This document shows, in pieces, positions 20,427 to 30,307 of a stretch of 64,000 nt of DNA. Position numbers and translations under genes: made by a program. The stretch spans positions 1,054,001-1,118,000 of the forward strand of contig NZ_JAKPBU010000001.1 in the NCBI RefSeq assembly GCF_022662495.1, in the 5' to 3' direction. Every line of letters starts with the position of its first letter. Position 1 is the first letter of the stretch. This DNA is from Lysobacter sp. M2-1. Lineage in GTDB: Bacteria; Pseudomonadota; Gammaproteobacteria; Xanthomonadales; Xanthomonadaceae. The notes beneath the pieces are model-generated. The model saw nothing but the letters and a program-made list of their open reading frames with translations, was not told the origin of the DNA and ran no database searches.

Positions 20427-20442
20427 GGTTCCACGTGGAACG
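20427..20442. promoter_or_regulatory. parS site 3
   Basis: GGTTCCACGTGGAACG contains the perfect 14-base parS core with both outermost bases changed. It lies in the noncoding gap between dnaN and recF, about 1.3 kb from oriC. Confidence 0.75.
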
Positions 20443-20451
20443 CGGTGCGCA

Positions 20452-21546
20452 TCAGAGCCGCAGCGGCATCACCACATGCCGGCTGCGCTCATTGCCGGCT
20501 TCCCGGACCAGCGCCGAGGAATTGGCGTCGCGCAGCTGCAGGATCACGTGCTCGTCGCGCAGGGCAGTGAGGGCATCGAGCAGGTAATTGACGTTGAAGC
20601 CGATCGCTAGCCCGTCGACCTTGGTTTCGGCCTCGACCTCTTCCTGCGCTTCTTCCTGCTCGGGATTGTGGGCGCTGATCTTCAGCTGCCCGGGCGAGAC
20701 CTCGATCCGCACCCCACGATACTTTTCGTTGGACAGGATCGCCGCGCGTTGCAGGGCCGCACGCAGGGTTTCGCGGTCGATCTTGACCTCGCGGTCGGCG
20801 CCGATCGGAATCACCGCCTCGTAATCGGGGAACTTGCCGTCGATCAGCTTGCTGGTGAAAGTCACATCGTCGCGCTTCACCCGCAGGTGGTTGCGGCCGA
20901 CCTCCAGCTCTAGGCTGCGATCGCCGCCCTCGAGCAGGCGTTGCAGCTCCTGCACGCCCTTGCGCGGCAGGATGATCTGGCGCTTGCCGGCGCCTTCCAG
21001 CGCGGCCTCGCACAGCGCAAGCCGGTGTCCGTCGGTGGCCACGCAGCGCAACGAGCTGTCACGCAGATCGAACAGCAGGCCGTTGAGGTAATAGCGCACA
21101 TCCTGCTGGGCCATGGCGAAGGCGGTGCGTTCGATCAATTCCTTGAGCGCAGCCTCGGGCACGGAAACGCGTTCGGTGGCCTCGACTTCGTCGATCGAAG
21201 GAAAATCGTTGGCCGGCAGGCTGGCCAGGCTGAAGCGCGAGCGCCCGGTCTGGACCGTGATCTTGTCGCCCACCTGGTTGACCGCGATCTTGCTGCCGTC
21301 GGGCAGGGCCCGGACGATGTCGAACAGCTTGCGCGCCGGAATCGTGGTCTCGCCATCCTGCGCATCGTCGACCGGGCTGCGCGCCACCATCTCCACCTCC
21401 AGGTCGGTGCCGGTCAGCGAGAGCTGGCCGCCCTTGACCTGGACCAACAGATTCGCCAGCACCGGCAGAGTCTGTCGCCGCTCAACGACATTGACGACCT
21501 GGGCCAGGGGCTTGAGCAAGGCTTCGCGCTGCAGGCTGAAACGCAT
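20452..21546 (-). CDS. dnaN: DNA polymerase III beta sliding clamp
   Basis: Beta clamp, 364 residues, close to the usual 366. The N-terminus MRFSLQREALLKPLAQVVNVVERRQTLPVLANLL is typical. The motif FVLR-equivalent YYLNGLLFDL, the TDGHRLALCEA segment and the C-terminal VMPLRL tail that follows the last strand are present. It forms the ring that tethers replicative polymerases to DNA. It is first gene to the left of oriC. Confidence 0.98.
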   Translation of the reverse strand: MRFSLQREALLKPLAQVVNVVERRQTLPVLANLLVQVKGGQLSLTGTDLEVEMVARSPVDDAQDGETTIPARKLFDIVRALPDGSKIAVNQVGDKITVQTGRSRFSLASLPANDFPSIDEVEATERVSVPEAALKELIERTAFAMAQQDVRYYLNGLLFDLRDSSLRCVATDGHRLALCEAALEGAGKRQIILPRKGVQELQRLLEGGDRSLELEVGRNHLRVKRDDVTFTSKLIDGKFPDYEAVIPIGADREVKIDRETLRAALQRAAILSNEKYRGVRIEVSPGQLKISAHNPEQEEAQEEVEAETKVDGLAIGFNVNYLLDALTALRDEHVILQLRDANSSALVREAGNERSRHVVMPLRL

Positions 21547-21629
21547 CGGATGGATCCCCGGCTGTTGCTGTTGGGAAGAGTGAAAATCAAAGACGGTGGT
21601 AGTGCTTGGGCCGGTCCGCAGCCGGTATA

Positions 21630-21790
21630 ACTCTGTTAACTCGTTGATTATTATGCATTAATTCTACCGGCAACCATGCGGATAAGGGGCTGCGCGGGGC
21701 CTGCACAAGCTGTGGATGGTTTTCGGCAGCGGGGCCAGGACCCGACTTGTCCACAACTTGTCCCGCTGCGCAACCCGGGACTGTCCACAA
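21630..21790. other. oriC: chromosomal replication origin (oriC)
   Basis: The 398-base dnaA-dnaN gap (21547-21944) contains no gene. An AT-rich stretch (21637-21667), the most AT-rich run seen here, is a good DNA-unwinding element. Next to it lie four DnaA-box-like nonamers: TTATCCGCA (21685-21677, minus), CCATCCACA (21719-21711, minus), TTGTCCACA (21747-21755, plus) and CTGTCCACA (21781-21789, plus). Each is one or two bases off TTATCCACA. The dnaA-dnaN gap is also where oriC lies in Xanthomonas. The rest of the gap (21791-21944) is GC-rich with nothing recognised. Confidence 0.82.
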
Positions 21791-21944
21791 GATCTGCCGA
21801 CGCGCCCGCAATGGCGCACAGCATCTTGAGATCGACCGCGGGAAACCCGTCGCCATGCTAGTGCAAGGGCAGGGCGGTGGCTAGCTGATGGCGGGGGCAG
21901 GGATGCCTCTGGACGGGCGCAGACGCGGGCATCCGATCGGCACG

Positions 21945-23273
21945 TTATTCGCTCAATTTGCGATTGAGCTTTTCCCAGTCTTCCTTGAGCTTGCCGTCGG
22001 TCTCCATCAGCGTGCGGATCGTGCGGCAGGCATGCAGTACGGTGGTGTGGTCGCGACCGCCGAAGGCATCGCCGATCTCGGGCAGCGAATGCTCGGTCAG
22101 GTCCTTGGCCAGGGCCATGGCCATCTGTCGCGGACGCGCCAGCGAGCGGGTGCGCTTGGCGCCGAGCATTTCCTTGATCTGCAGCCCGTAGTAATCGGCC
22201 ACGACCTTCTGGATGTTGCCGATGCCGATCGCCTGCTGCTGCGCGCGCAGCAGATCGCGCAGGGTTTCCTGGGCGAAGTCGGGGGTGATCGCGCGGCCGG
22301 TGAAGTTGGCGCGCGCGGCCAGGGTATTGAGCGCGCCTTCCAGGTCGCGCACGTTGCTGCGCATCTTCTTCGCGATCAGGTGGGCGACGTCCTCGGGAAT
22401 CTGCGCGCCGCGCTCGCGCGCCTTGGACAGCACGATCTGGGCGCGGGTCTCGAAATCGGGCGGGTCGATCGCCACCGACAGACCCCAGCCCAGGCGCGAC
22501 TTCAGGCGCGGCTCGAGCCCCTCTACCTCGCGCGGGTAACGATCGCAGGTGAGGATGATCTGCTGGCGTCCGTCGAACAGCGCGTTGAAGGTGTGGAAGA
22601 ATTCTTCCTGGGTGCGGTCCTTGCCGGCGAAGAACTGGATGTCGTCGATCAGCAGGGCTTCGATCCCCTGGAACTGGCGCTTGAACGCCTCCATGCCGCC
22701 GCTGGACTTGTCGTACAGCGCCTTGGTGAAGGCATTCATGAACTGCTCGCTGCGCAGGTACATCACCCGCATCGCCGGATTGGCCGCACGCATGGCGTTG
22801 CCGGCGGCGAACATCAGATGGGTCTTGCCCAGGCCCGTGCCGCCGTAAAGCAGCAATGGGTTGTGGGCGCGATCGCCGGGGGTCTGCGCCGCCTGCCACG
22901 CAGCTGCGCGCCCGAGCTGGTTGCTGCGGCCTTCCACGAAGTTGTCGAACGTGTAGTGGCTGTCGAGATTGCCGTGGAACGCGGGTTCGACCACCCGCGG
23001 CTGCGGGACCATGCTCGCCACGATGGGCGCCGCGGCACGCCGCAGCGATCCGATTTCCAGGCTCACATCCGGCGAACCGGAGAAATGGGCCAGCAGCTCG
23101 CGGATCCGTGCCAGATAGCGGGTGCGGACCTCCTCCATGACGAAGGCATTGGGCGCATACAGGACGAAGCCGTCATCGCGGCGACCGGGCTGCAGCGGCT
23201 TGAGCCAGGTGTGCACATCCTCGGTCGGGAATTCGGCTTCCAGGCGTTCGAGGCAACGGGGCCAGGCATCCAT
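21945..23273 (-). CDS. dnaA: chromosomal replication initiator DnaA
   Basis: DnaA, 442 residues when started at the ATG at 23273 ([15 protein letters not shown]), the length and N-terminus known from Xanthomonas; 26 further upstream codons are open but not family-like. Domain I is followed by a short domain II, then the AAA+ domain III with Walker [17 protein letters not shown], Walker [14 protein letters not shown] and the sensor segment [10 protein letters not shown]. Domain IV has the DNA-binding signature [20 protein letters not shown] perfect DnaA box 100 bases upstream suggests autoregulation. Confidence 0.97.
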   Translation of the reverse strand: MDAWPRCLERLEAEFPTEDVHTWLKPLQPGRRDDGFVLYAPNAFVMEEVRTRYLARIRELLAHFSGSPDVSLEIGSLRRAAAPIVASMVPQPRVVEPAFHGNLDSHYTFDNFVEGRSNQLGRAAAWQAAQTPGDRAHNPLLLYGGTGLGKTHLMFAAGNAMRAANPAMRVMYLRSEQFMNAFTKALYDKSSGGMEAFKRQFQGIEALLIDDIQFFAGKDRTQEEFFHTFNALFDGRQQIILTCDRYPREVEGLEPRLKSRLGWGLSVAIDPPDFETRAQIVLSKARERGAQIPEDVAHLIAKKMRSNVRDLEGALNTLAARANFTGRAITPDFAQETLRDLLRAQQQAIGIGNIQKVVADYYGLQIKEMLGAKRTRSLARPRQMAMALAKDLTEHSLPEIGDAFGGRDHTTVLHACRTIRTLMETDGKLKEDWEKLNRKLSE

Positions 23274-23372
23274 CAGGCGGGCGATACCGAAAAGAAGGCC
23301 GCGCGATGCGGGCATCGCGGAGCGGAAACTAGGGATGCGGCAGGGTAGCACCGGGGCGGGCGGAGTGGGAAG

Positions 23373-23381
23373 TTATCCACA
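23373..23381 (+). promoter_or_regulatory. DnaA box upstream of dnaA
   Basis: TTATCCACA, a perfect consensus DnaA nonamer, in the gap between divergent dnaA and rpmH. The position is suited to autorepression of dnaA. It is not part of the oriC cluster on the other side of dnaA. Confidence 0.75.
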
Positions 23382-23412
23382 GGACGGACAAGGGTGCAGG
23401 GCGCCCCGCACC

Positions 23413-23441
23413 TTGACCGCCCACGCATCGGAGCCTAAACT
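23413..23441 (+). promoter_or_regulatory. sigma-70 promoter of rpmH-rnpA
   Basis: TTGACC (23413-23418) and TAAACT (23436-23441) with a 17-base spacer form a strong-looking vegetative promoter 42 bases before the rpmH start. Confidence 0.65.
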
Positions 23442-23483
23442 TTCTGGTTCTCTACGTCCGCATTACCTAAAAGAGTCGCCGCC

Positions 23484-23624
23484 ATGGCCACCAAGCGCAC
23501 CTATCAGCCGAGCAACCTCAAGCGCAAGCGCGACCACGGCTTCCGTGCCCGCATGAAGACCGCCGACGGGCGCAAGATTCTTGCGCGTCGCCGCGCCAAG
23601 GGCCGCAAGCGCCTCACTGCCTGA
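23484..23624 (+). CDS. rpmH: 50S ribosomal protein L34
   Basis: L34, 46 residues. The sequence starts [20 protein letters not shown] and ends [12 protein letters not shown], matching the family over its full length; it is highly basic as expected for an rRNA-binding protein of the 50S subunit. It is the first gene of the rightward rpmH-rnpA-yidC-mnmE series that flanks dnaA in most gammaproteobacteria. Confidence 0.97.
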   Translation: MATKRTYQPSNLKRKRDHGFRARMKTADGRKILARRRAKGRKRLTA

Positions 23625-23663
23625 CGGCAGCATCGCGCCGGCCCGGACGCGGCCGCCGATTTC

Positions 23664-24128
23664 GTGAGCCCCGGTTTGCAAGGCACCCGGCAAGACAGCC
23701 CGCAAGCCACCCCGACCCGCGCCGCAAACGCGGGTTTTTCTGCGTCCGCGCGCGTGCGCGCCAAGACCGAGTTCGCTCGCACCTTCGCCCAGGGCCGGCG
23801 CATCGCGCATCCGCTGCTGGTGCTGCACGTCCTGCATGACGCGGAGCACCCCGGTCCCGGCGCGCGCCTGGGCCTGGCGGTGTCGCGCAAAGTCGACCCG
23901 CACGCCACCGGACGCAACCGGATCAAGCGGGTCCTGCGCGATGAATTCCGCCGTAGTCGCGGCGCGCTGCCGCCGGGAGCCTATGTCGTGGTGGCGCGCG
24001 CGGCGGCGCGTGCAGTGGACAATGCTGTGCTGCGCGAGGCGTTCGCTTCGCTCCTGCAACGCGCCGCCGCGTTGCCGCTTTCCGCCGTGACCGGCACAAT
24101 GCCGGCCCAATCCCCGAGCGCGGACTGA
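23664..24128 (+). CDS. rnpA: ribonuclease P protein component
   Basis: RNase P protein subunit, about 154 residues from GTG 23664, that assists the catalytic RNA in 5' maturation of tRNAs. The conserved basic helix is ATGRNRIKRVLRDEFRRSR, preceded by RLGLAVSRKVDPHA. The first 25-30 residues (Thr/Ala/Gln-rich) are not conserved and the true start could be further in; the core begins near SARVRAKTEFARTFAQG. It is 39 bases after rpmH, in the usual order. Confidence 0.92.
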   Translation: MSPGLQGTRQDSPQATPTRAANAGFSASARVRAKTEFARTFAQGRRIAHPLLVLHVLHDAEHPGPGARLGLAVSRKVDPHATGRNRIKRVLRDEFRRSRGALPPGAYVVVARAAARAVDNAVLREAFASLLQRAAALPLSAVTGTMPAQSPSAD

Positions 24129-24224
24129 TCGCGTGTCCTACGTGATCGCGTTGGCCTGTCCGTCCGCCACCCCTTCGGCGTCTTCCGTTGCGACGCGCCC
24201 CCCGCCTTTCCCGACCCCTTTCGC

Positions 24225-25946
24225 ATGAACCAGACCCGCACGTTCCTGATCTTCGCCTGGCTGATGGTGGCCGCCATGCTGTGGATGGCGTGGGGACAGG
24301 ACAAGGCGGCGCAGCGCGCGACCACGTCCGCCGCTCCGGCACCTACCGCTTCCGCCACCGGCTCGGTGCCGCAGGCGCCCAGCGCAGCGCAGATACCGCA
24401 GGCCCCAGGCGCACCGACCCCGCAACCGGGAGCGCGCGCCGCGACCACCGCGCAGACCGTCACGGTCACGACCGATGCCCTGCGCCTGACGATCGACGGC
24501 GGCCGAGTGCGCAGCGCCGAACTGCTGCGATATCCGCAGACGACCGAGAAGAACAGCCCGCCGGTGAAGCTGTTCGACGACAACCCCGCGAGCCACTTCG
24601 CCGCCGAGAGCGGCTGGGTCAGCAGTGCCAACGCCGCGCCCTCGCACGAGCGCGGCTTCGTGCCCGAGCAGCCCCGTACCAATTACGTATTGCCGCGCGG
24701 CGTCGACAGCATCGCCGTGCCGTTCGTCTGGCATGGTCCGAACGGCGTGACGATCCGCCGCGTGTACACGCTCCAGCGCAACGATTTCGCGATCCGCGTA
24801 CGCGACGAGGTCGTCAACGCCGGCGACGCGCCATGGCAGGGTTATGTCTACCGCCAGCTGGTACGCGTGCCGCCGGTGGTGAAGTCTGGCTTCACCCATC
24901 CGGAGTCCTACAGCTTCCACGGCGCGGCCTGGTACAGCAATGCGGACAAACTTGAGAAGCGTAAGTTCGACGACTTCGGCGACGGGGTCCTGAGCAAGGA
25001 AGTCACCGGCGGCTGGGTGGCGATGCTGCAGCACCATTTCTTCAGCGCCTGGATTCCGGCGGCGAACGATGTCGCTACCTACTCCCTGGATACCACGCGC
25101 GCAACCGACGGCACCCAGTATCTGATCCGCGAAGTCGGTCCAGGCGTGAGCGTCGCGCCGGGCGCCAGGGCCGCGACCGAGGCGCGTCTGTGGGTCGGGC
25201 CGAAGCTGGTCAAGGGGATCCAGGCGCAGGACGTGCCGGGGCTGGAGCGCGCGGTCGACTTCAGCAGCTACGGCTGGCTGGCCTGGATCGCGGAACTGCT
25301 GTTCTCGGTGTTGTCCTGGCTGCACGGCATCTTCGGCAACTGGGGCTGGGCGATCGTCGGTCTGGTGGTGATCGTCAAGGCGCTGCTGTTCCCTCTCTCG
25401 GCGGCGCAGTACAAGTCGGCGGCGAAGATGCGCAAGTTCCAGCCGCGCGTGCAGCAACTGAAAGAGCGCTACGGCGACGACAAGCAGAAATTCCAGCTGG
25501 CGCTGATGGAGCTGTACAAGAAGGAGAAGATCAACCCGGTCGGCGGCTGCCTGCCGGTGCTGATCCAGATGCCGATCTTCCTGGCGCTGTACTGGACCCT
25601 GCTCGAGGCGGTCGAGCTGCGGCATGCGCCGTGGATCGGCTGGATCCAGAACCTCACCGCACCCGATCCGTATTTCATCCTGCCGGTGATCAACATCAGC
25701 GTGATGTGGCTCACCCAGAAGCTCACGCCGATGGTCGGCATGGACCCGATGCAGCAGCGCATGATGCAGCTGATGCCGCTGGTGTTCGGGGTGATGATGA
25801 TCTTCTTCCCGGCCGGCCTGGTGCTGTACTGGGTCACCAACGGATCGCTCGGCCTGCTGCAGCAGTGGTGGATGCTGCGCAAGTACGGCGACAAGTCCGG
25901 ACCGGCGCCCGAGGGTGGCAAGGCCAAGGCCGCCGCCACGAAGTGA
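24225..25946 (+). CDS. yidC: membrane protein insertase YidC
   Basis: YidC/Oxa1 insertase, 573 residues. The first membrane helix (about residues 7-22) is followed by an Ala/Pro/Gln-rich linker, the large periplasmic P1 domain, and five C-terminal helices beginning at [20 protein letters not shown]. The cytoplasmic loop [23 protein letters not shown] and the [18 protein letters not shown] helix are typical. The groove position that is Arg in E. coli (IVRG) is Lys here (IVKALLFPL), preserving the charge. yidD, often between rnpA and yidC, is not in the 96-base gap. Confidence 0.97.
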   Translation: MNQTRTFLIFAWLMVAAMLWMAWGQDKAAQRATTSAAPAPTASATGSVPQAPSAAQIPQAPGAPTPQPGARAATTAQTVTVTTDALRLTIDGGRVRSAELLRYPQTTEKNSPPVKLFDDNPASHFAAESGWVSSANAAPSHERGFVPEQPRTNYVLPRGVDSIAVPFVWHGPNGVTIRRVYTLQRNDFAIRVRDEVVNAGDAPWQGYVYRQLVRVPPVVKSGFTHPESYSFHGAAWYSNADKLEKRKFDDFGDGVLSKEVTGGWVAMLQHHFFSAWIPAANDVATYSLDTTRATDGTQYLIREVGPGVSVAPGARAATEARLWVGPKLVKGIQAQDVPGLERAVDFSSYGWLAWIAELLFSVLSWLHGIFGNWGWAIVGLVVIVKALLFPLSAAQYKSAAKMRKFQPRVQQLKERYGDDKQKFQLALMELYKKEKINPVGGCLPVLIQMPIFLALYWTLLEAVELRHAPWIGWIQNLTAPDPYFILPVINISVMWLTQKLTPMVGMDPMQQRMMQLMPLVFGVMMIFFPAGLVLYWVTNGSLGLLQQWWMLRKYGDKSGPAPEGGKAKAAATK

Positions 25947-26007
25947 TGCAAACGAACCGCCGCAAGGCGGCTTCGTCGTCCCGGCCCGGCTCTGCGACCA
26001 TGGCGCC

Positions 26008-27357
26008 ATGAGCACCACCATCAGCCCGGTCACCGACACCATCGTGGCCATCGCCACGCCGGCAGGCAGCGGCGGCGTCGGCATCGTGCGCCTGTCGGGG
26101 CCGCGCGCGGTGCAGATTGGCGAAACCGTGTGCGCACGAGCGCTGACGCCGCGTCGCGCGTATCACGCGCGGTTTCGTGGTGCGCAGGCCGAAACGATCG
26201 ACGACGGCATCGCCCTGTATTTCGCCGCACCAGCCAGCTACACCGGCGAGGACGTGGTCGAGCTGCAGGCGCATGGCAGTCCGGCGGTGCTGCGGGCGCT
26301 GGTCGCAGCCTGCTGCGCGCTCGGCGCGCGGATGGCGCGGCCAGGCGAATTCAGCGAACGCGCCTACCTCAACGGCAAGCTCGACCTTGCCCAGGCCGAG
26401 GCGGTCGCCGACCTGATTGCGGCGGGCGATGCACGCGCCGCGCGCGCGGCGCGGCGCGCACTCGACGGCGAGTTCTCCCGACGCGTCGATACGCTCGCCG
26501 ACAGCCTGCTCGCGATCCGGGTGCACGTGGAGGCGGCGATCGACTTCGCCGACGAGCCGCTCGACACCCTAGGCGGCCAGGCCCTGCATGGTCGTCTGGA
26601 GGACGCGAGCCATCAGCTCGATGCCCTGTTGCAGGCCGCCGAGCGCGGGCAGAAGCTGCGCGACGGCCTGCATGCGGTGATCGTCGGCCCGCCCAATGCG
26701 GGCAAGAGCTCGCTGCTCAATGCATTGGCCGGCAGTGAGCGCGCGATCGTCACCGACATCGCCGGGACCACCCGCGACCTGTTGCGCGAAACCGTGCGCG
26801 TGGACGGGGTGGAGCTGACCTTGGTGGACACCGCAGGGCTGCGCGAAGGCGGCGATGCGATCGAACGCGAAGGCATGCGCCGGGCCCGGGACGAGCTGCA
26901 GCGCGCGGATCTGGCAGTGGTCGTTCTGGATGCGTGCGATCCCGAGGCCGGATGGGAAGCGGTGCGCGCGGCCGTCGCCGATGTGCCGCGTCTGCTCGTG
27001 GTGCACAACAAGGCGGATCTCGTGCCCGCGGCGGCTACGGCGGACTCCGGCATCCGGGTCTCGGCGCTGACCGGATTCGGACTCGAAGCGTTGCACGCCC
27101 AGCTGCGCGAAGCATCGACGGGTGGCGGCGAGTCGGCGGAGGAGGGCGCATTCACCGCGCGCGCCCGCCACGTCGAGGCCTTGCGCGCCGCCGCGCTCGC
27201 GCTCGTCCAGGCGCGGACCGCACTCGCCACCGAGACGCTCGACCTCGCGGCCGAGGCGCTGCGCAGCGCCCACGATGCGCTCGGCGACATCACCGGCCGG
27301 ACCCTGCCGGACGACCTGCTCGGCCGGATCTTCGCCACGTTCTGCATCGGCAAATAG
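26008..27357 (+). CDS. mnmE: tRNA modification GTPase MnmE
   Basis: MnmE (TrmE), 449 residues, which works with MnmG to add the carboxymethylaminomethyl group to wobble U34 of several tRNAs. The ATG at 26008 gives the standard N-terminus [22 protein letters not shown]; the frame is open upstream into yidC without similarity. The G domain inserts after residue 220: P-loop [14 protein letters not shown], the DIAGTTRD switch, DTAGLRE and NKAD. The C-terminus ATFCIGK carries the catalytic Cys. Confidence 0.97.
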   Translation: MSTTISPVTDTIVAIATPAGSGGVGIVRLSGPRAVQIGETVCARALTPRRAYHARFRGAQAETIDDGIALYFAAPASYTGEDVVELQAHGSPAVLRALVAACCALGARMARPGEFSERAYLNGKLDLAQAEAVADLIAAGDARAARAARRALDGEFSRRVDTLADSLLAIRVHVEAAIDFADEPLDTLGGQALHGRLEDASHQLDALLQAAERGQKLRDGLHAVIVGPPNAGKSSLLNALAGSERAIVTDIAGTTRDLLRETVRVDGVELTLVDTAGLREGGDAIEREGMRRARDELQRADLAVVVLDACDPEAGWEAVRAAVADVPRLLVVHNKADLVPAAATADSGIRVSALTGFGLEALHAQLREASTGGGESAEEGAFTARARHVEALRAAALALVQARTALATETLDLAAEALRSAHDALGDITGRTLPDDLLGRIFATFCIGK

Positions 27358-27493
27358 GTTGGACATCCTGTAACGCGAGCTTGCGTCGCAAGCACCCAGG
27401 CATCCGCAGACGGCGAGCGATCCGTTCCCACGCGGGCCGGCAAGGCACCGGGATGTGCGATCGAACAACCGCAACCGAAGAATGGCGAGGAAG

Positions 27494-28900
27494 CTAACGC
27501 GCCAGCGGCGACGCGCCATACCAGTGCAGGCGCTGGGCGTTAGCGGCCGTCGGACCGAGGATCAGCAGCGCCGGCGATTGCACCGCGTGTCGTGCAGCCA
27601 GTTCCGGTAGCTCCGACAGCACGCCGCAGATCGTGCGTTGCTGCGGCAGGCTGCCATTCTCGACCAGGGCAAACGAGGTATCCGGCGGCATGCCGTGAGT
27701 CAGCAGCTGCTCGCGCAACGTGGGCAGCTCACGCACACCCATGTAGATCGCAAGCGTCTGCCGGCCGGCGGCGAGCGCAGTCCACTCTTCATCGCTGAAG
27801 CGGATCTTGCAGTGCGCGGTGAGCAGCCGCAGCGACTGCGCTTGATCGCGATGGGTCAGGGGGATGCCGGCATAGGCGGCGCAGGCCAGCGCGGCGGTGA
27901 TGCCCGGAATCACGCGGTACGGCACACCGTGCGCGCGCAGGAACTCGATTTCCTCGCCCCCGCGGCCGAATACGAACGGGTCGCCGCCCTTGAGCCGCAC
28001 CACGTGCGAACCGTTGCGTGCGTGTTCGAGCAACAGTTCGTGCGTGCGCTCCTGCGGCACGTGCAGGCCGCCGCCTTGCTTGCCGACGTCGATCATCTCC
28101 GCGTCGCGTCGCGCCATGGCCAGAACACCGGGAGACACCAGGCGATCGAACAGGATCACGTCGGCCGTGTTCAGCGCGCGCAGCGCGGCTAACGTCAGCA
28201 ACTCCGGATTGCCTGGGCCGGCCCCGACCAGGGTCACGCTGCCGACACCGGAAGCAATGGTGTCGGCAGCCTCCAGCGCATCGCTCAATACCTGGCCGGC
28301 GTCGGTGACCCGCGCCTGTTCGACCAGGCGCGGGACCTCGCCGCCCAGTATCTCCTCGTAGAAGCGGCGTCGCCGCGACAGAGTGGGGAAGCGCTCGCGA
28401 ATCCGCGAACGAAACCCTTCCAGCAGCCGGGCCAGCGGCCCCAGGGACTGTTCCAGCGACGCTTCCAGCCGCTCGCGTACCCGCCGCGCAAGCATCGGCG
28501 CCGCGCCGCCCGAGGAAATCGCAATCACCAACGGTGTGCGGTGGACCGTCGCCGGAACCTGGAAGCTGGAAAGCTCCACGCTGTCGACGACATTGACGAA
28601 GACGTTGTGCGCTTCGGCAGCGGCGGCCACCTGCCGGTTGACGGCGACATCATCCGTGGCGGCAATCACCAGGCGCTGGCCCGACATCCAGCCGGGTTGA
28701 AACGGACCGGGCAGATGCGCGATGCGTCCGGCGCTGCACCATGCCTGCAGCGTCGCGGTGAGCGTCGGCGCACCCACGCTGAGTCGCGCTCCCGCGTCCA
28801 GCAACAGCTGCGCCTTGCGTTCGGCGATCTCCCCGCCACCGACCAGCAGGACCGGACGGTCGTGCAGGTCGGCGAAGAGCGGAAACAACGTCCTGCTCAT
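27494..28900 (-). CDS. cysG: siroheme synthase (trifunctional CysG)
   Basis: CysG, 468 residues, makes siroheme from uroporphyrinogen III. The N-terminal third is the NAD-dependent precorrin-2 dehydrogenase/ferrochelatase (FPLFADLHDRPVLLVGGGEIAERK), and the C-terminal part from about residue 215 is the SAM uroporphyrinogen methyltransferase (VTLVGAGPGNPELLTLAALRAL, LKGGDPFVFGRGGEE). Siroheme is the cofactor of the NirB encoded in the same leftward operon, so its place as last gene makes sense. It starts 6 bases after narK. It is convergent with mnmE; the 136-base gap holds only a weak hairpin. Confidence 0.96.
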   Translation of the reverse strand: MSRTLFPLFADLHDRPVLLVGGGEIAERKAQLLLDAGARLSVGAPTLTATLQAWCSAGRIAHLPGPFQPGWMSGQRLVIAATDDVAVNRQVAAAAEAHNVFVNVVDSVELSSFQVPATVHRTPLVIAISSGGAAPMLARRVRERLEASLEQSLGPLARLLEGFRSRIRERFPTLSRRRRFYEEILGGEVPRLVEQARVTDAGQVLSDALEAADTIASGVGSVTLVGAGPGNPELLTLAALRALNTADVILFDRLVSPGVLAMARRDAEMIDVGKQGGGLHVPQERTHELLLEHARNGSHVVRLKGGDPFVFGRGGEEIEFLRAHGVPYRVIPGITAALACAAYAGIPLTHRDQAQSLRLLTAHCKIRFSDEEWTALAAGRQTLAIYMGVRELPTLREQLLTHGMPPDTSFALVENGSLPQQRTICGVLSELPELAARHAVQSPALLILGPTAANAQRLHWYGASPLAR

Positions 28901-28906
28901 CGGGCG

Positions 28907-30307
28907 CTAGACCGTTTCGGTCGCGCCGCCCAGGGACAGGGCCGTGTCGTCTTCCACCTCTTCTTCCTCGGGCAGCGCCCAGGCCAGCCATTCCCGGCGC
29001 AGCGCGGCCAGCATCAGCCACGCAGCGGCCGAAATGCCGCCGAAGACCGCGAAGCCGACCCAGTAGCTGCCCAGATTCTCCTTGGCGGTGCCCAGCGCCA
29101 TCGGCAGATAGAAACCGCCGATGCCGCCCGCGGCGCCGATCACGCCCGACATCAATCCGGCCTTGCCGACCCAGCGCTGCGACACCAGCTGAAACGATGC
29201 GCCATTGCCCAGGCCGAAGGCCACGTACAGGGCCACCAGCAGCGCAATGCCGCCCTGCACGCCGGGCTTGAACACGGCGAAACCCACATCGCACACGGCG
29301 ATCGCTGCCAGCAGCACCAGCAAGGCGCGCACACCGGACACCTTGTCGGCGATCCAGCCGCCGACCGGCCGCAGCATCGCCCCGGTGAATGCCAGCGCTG
29401 CCATCCACAGTCCGGCGTGCACCTGCGAAAGACCGTACATGTCGATCAGCAGCGGGCTGACGTAGGACGACATACCGACAAAGCCGCCGAACGTGATCGA
29501 GTAGATCAACATCATCGCCCAGGTGTCGCGTTCGGCGAACACGCTCCGGTAGCGCCGCGGCAGCACCGCGACCACGAACAGGGAGCCGATCACCGGCAAC
29601 AGCAGCATGCCGGGCTTGCCGCCCAATCCGAACAGCCCGGCATTGACGATCAATACCAGCACGACCAGTACCCCCAGCGTGGCGGCGAACCCCGTGGCGG
29701 CACGCGGCACGCTACCGGATTTGGGCGCACGATCCTGCGCCCATAGCAGCAAGGCCCCGGCGGAAAGCGCCAGCAGCGGCAACGCCGCCGCCATCGAGTG
29801 TTGCCAACCCACACGCTCGGCCAGGGTCGGAAACAGGAAGCCATCGACCACTGCGCCGATATTGCCGGCCGCGGCCAGGCCCAGCACCAGTCCCTGCACA
29901 TTCGGCGGATAGCCACTGCCGGCCATCGGCAAGGCCACGGCGAAACTGGCCCCACCCATGCCCAGCAGCACGCCCAGCACCAGCAGCAGGGTCAACGAAG
30001 GCATCGTTGGCAGAAACAGCAGCACCGCCGACGGAATCGCCGACAGCACGATGCCGAGCAACGCCAATCGCCGGCCATCCATGGCCTGGTACAGGTTGCC
30101 GAAGGTCACCCGCAACAACGCGGCCGACAGCACCGGCACCGCGGTCAGGAACGCCTTCTGCGACGGCGACAGTCCCAGGTCGCCGCTGATCGATTGCGCC
30201 AGCGGGCCGTACATCACCCACACGGTGAAACCGGTATCGAAATACAGGAAGCAGGCAAGCAGCGACTTCCAGTCGCCACCGCGCACATGGCTCAGTACAT
30301 GTTTCAT
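28907..30307 (-). CDS. narK: nitrate/nitrite transporter, NarK/NasA-type MFS
   Basis: Major facilitator of the nitrate/nitrite porter family, 466 residues with about 12 membrane helices. The first helix region FLYFDTGFTVWVMYGPLAQSI and the glycine-rich nitrate-signature segments GMGGASFAVALPMAG and AAGGIGGFYLPMALG are present. It imports nitrate for the reductases of this operon. Its start overlaps the stop of the preceding gene (ATGA), showing tight coupling. Confidence 0.93.
   Translation of the reverse strand: MKHVLSHVRGGDWKSLLACFLYFDTGFTVWVMYGPLAQSISGDLGLSPSQKAFLTAVPVLSAALLRVTFGNLYQAMDGRRLALLGIVLSAIPSAVLLFLPTMPSLTLLLVLGVLLGMGGASFAVALPMAGSGYPPNVQGLVLGLAAAGNIGAVVDGFLFPTLAERVGWQHSMAAALPLLALSAGALLLWAQDRAPKSGSVPRAATGFAATLGVLVVLVLIVNAGLFGLGGKPGMLLLPVIGSLFVVAVLPRRYRSVFAERDTWAMMLIYSITFGGFVGMSSYVSPLLIDMYGLSQVHAGLWMAALAFTGAMLRPVGGWIADKVSGVRALLVLLAAIAVCDVGFAVFKPGVQGGIALLVALYVAFGLGNGASFQLVSQRWVGKAGLMSGVIGAAGGIGGFYLPMALGTAKENLGSYWVGFAVFGGISAAAWLMLAALRREWLAWALPEEEEVEDDTALSLGGATETV

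Noticed and set aside
23274-23351. N-terminal extension of DnaA by 26 residues
   Set aside because: The extension has no family similarity and the internal ATG gives the 442-residue protein and the N-terminus known from Xanthomonas.
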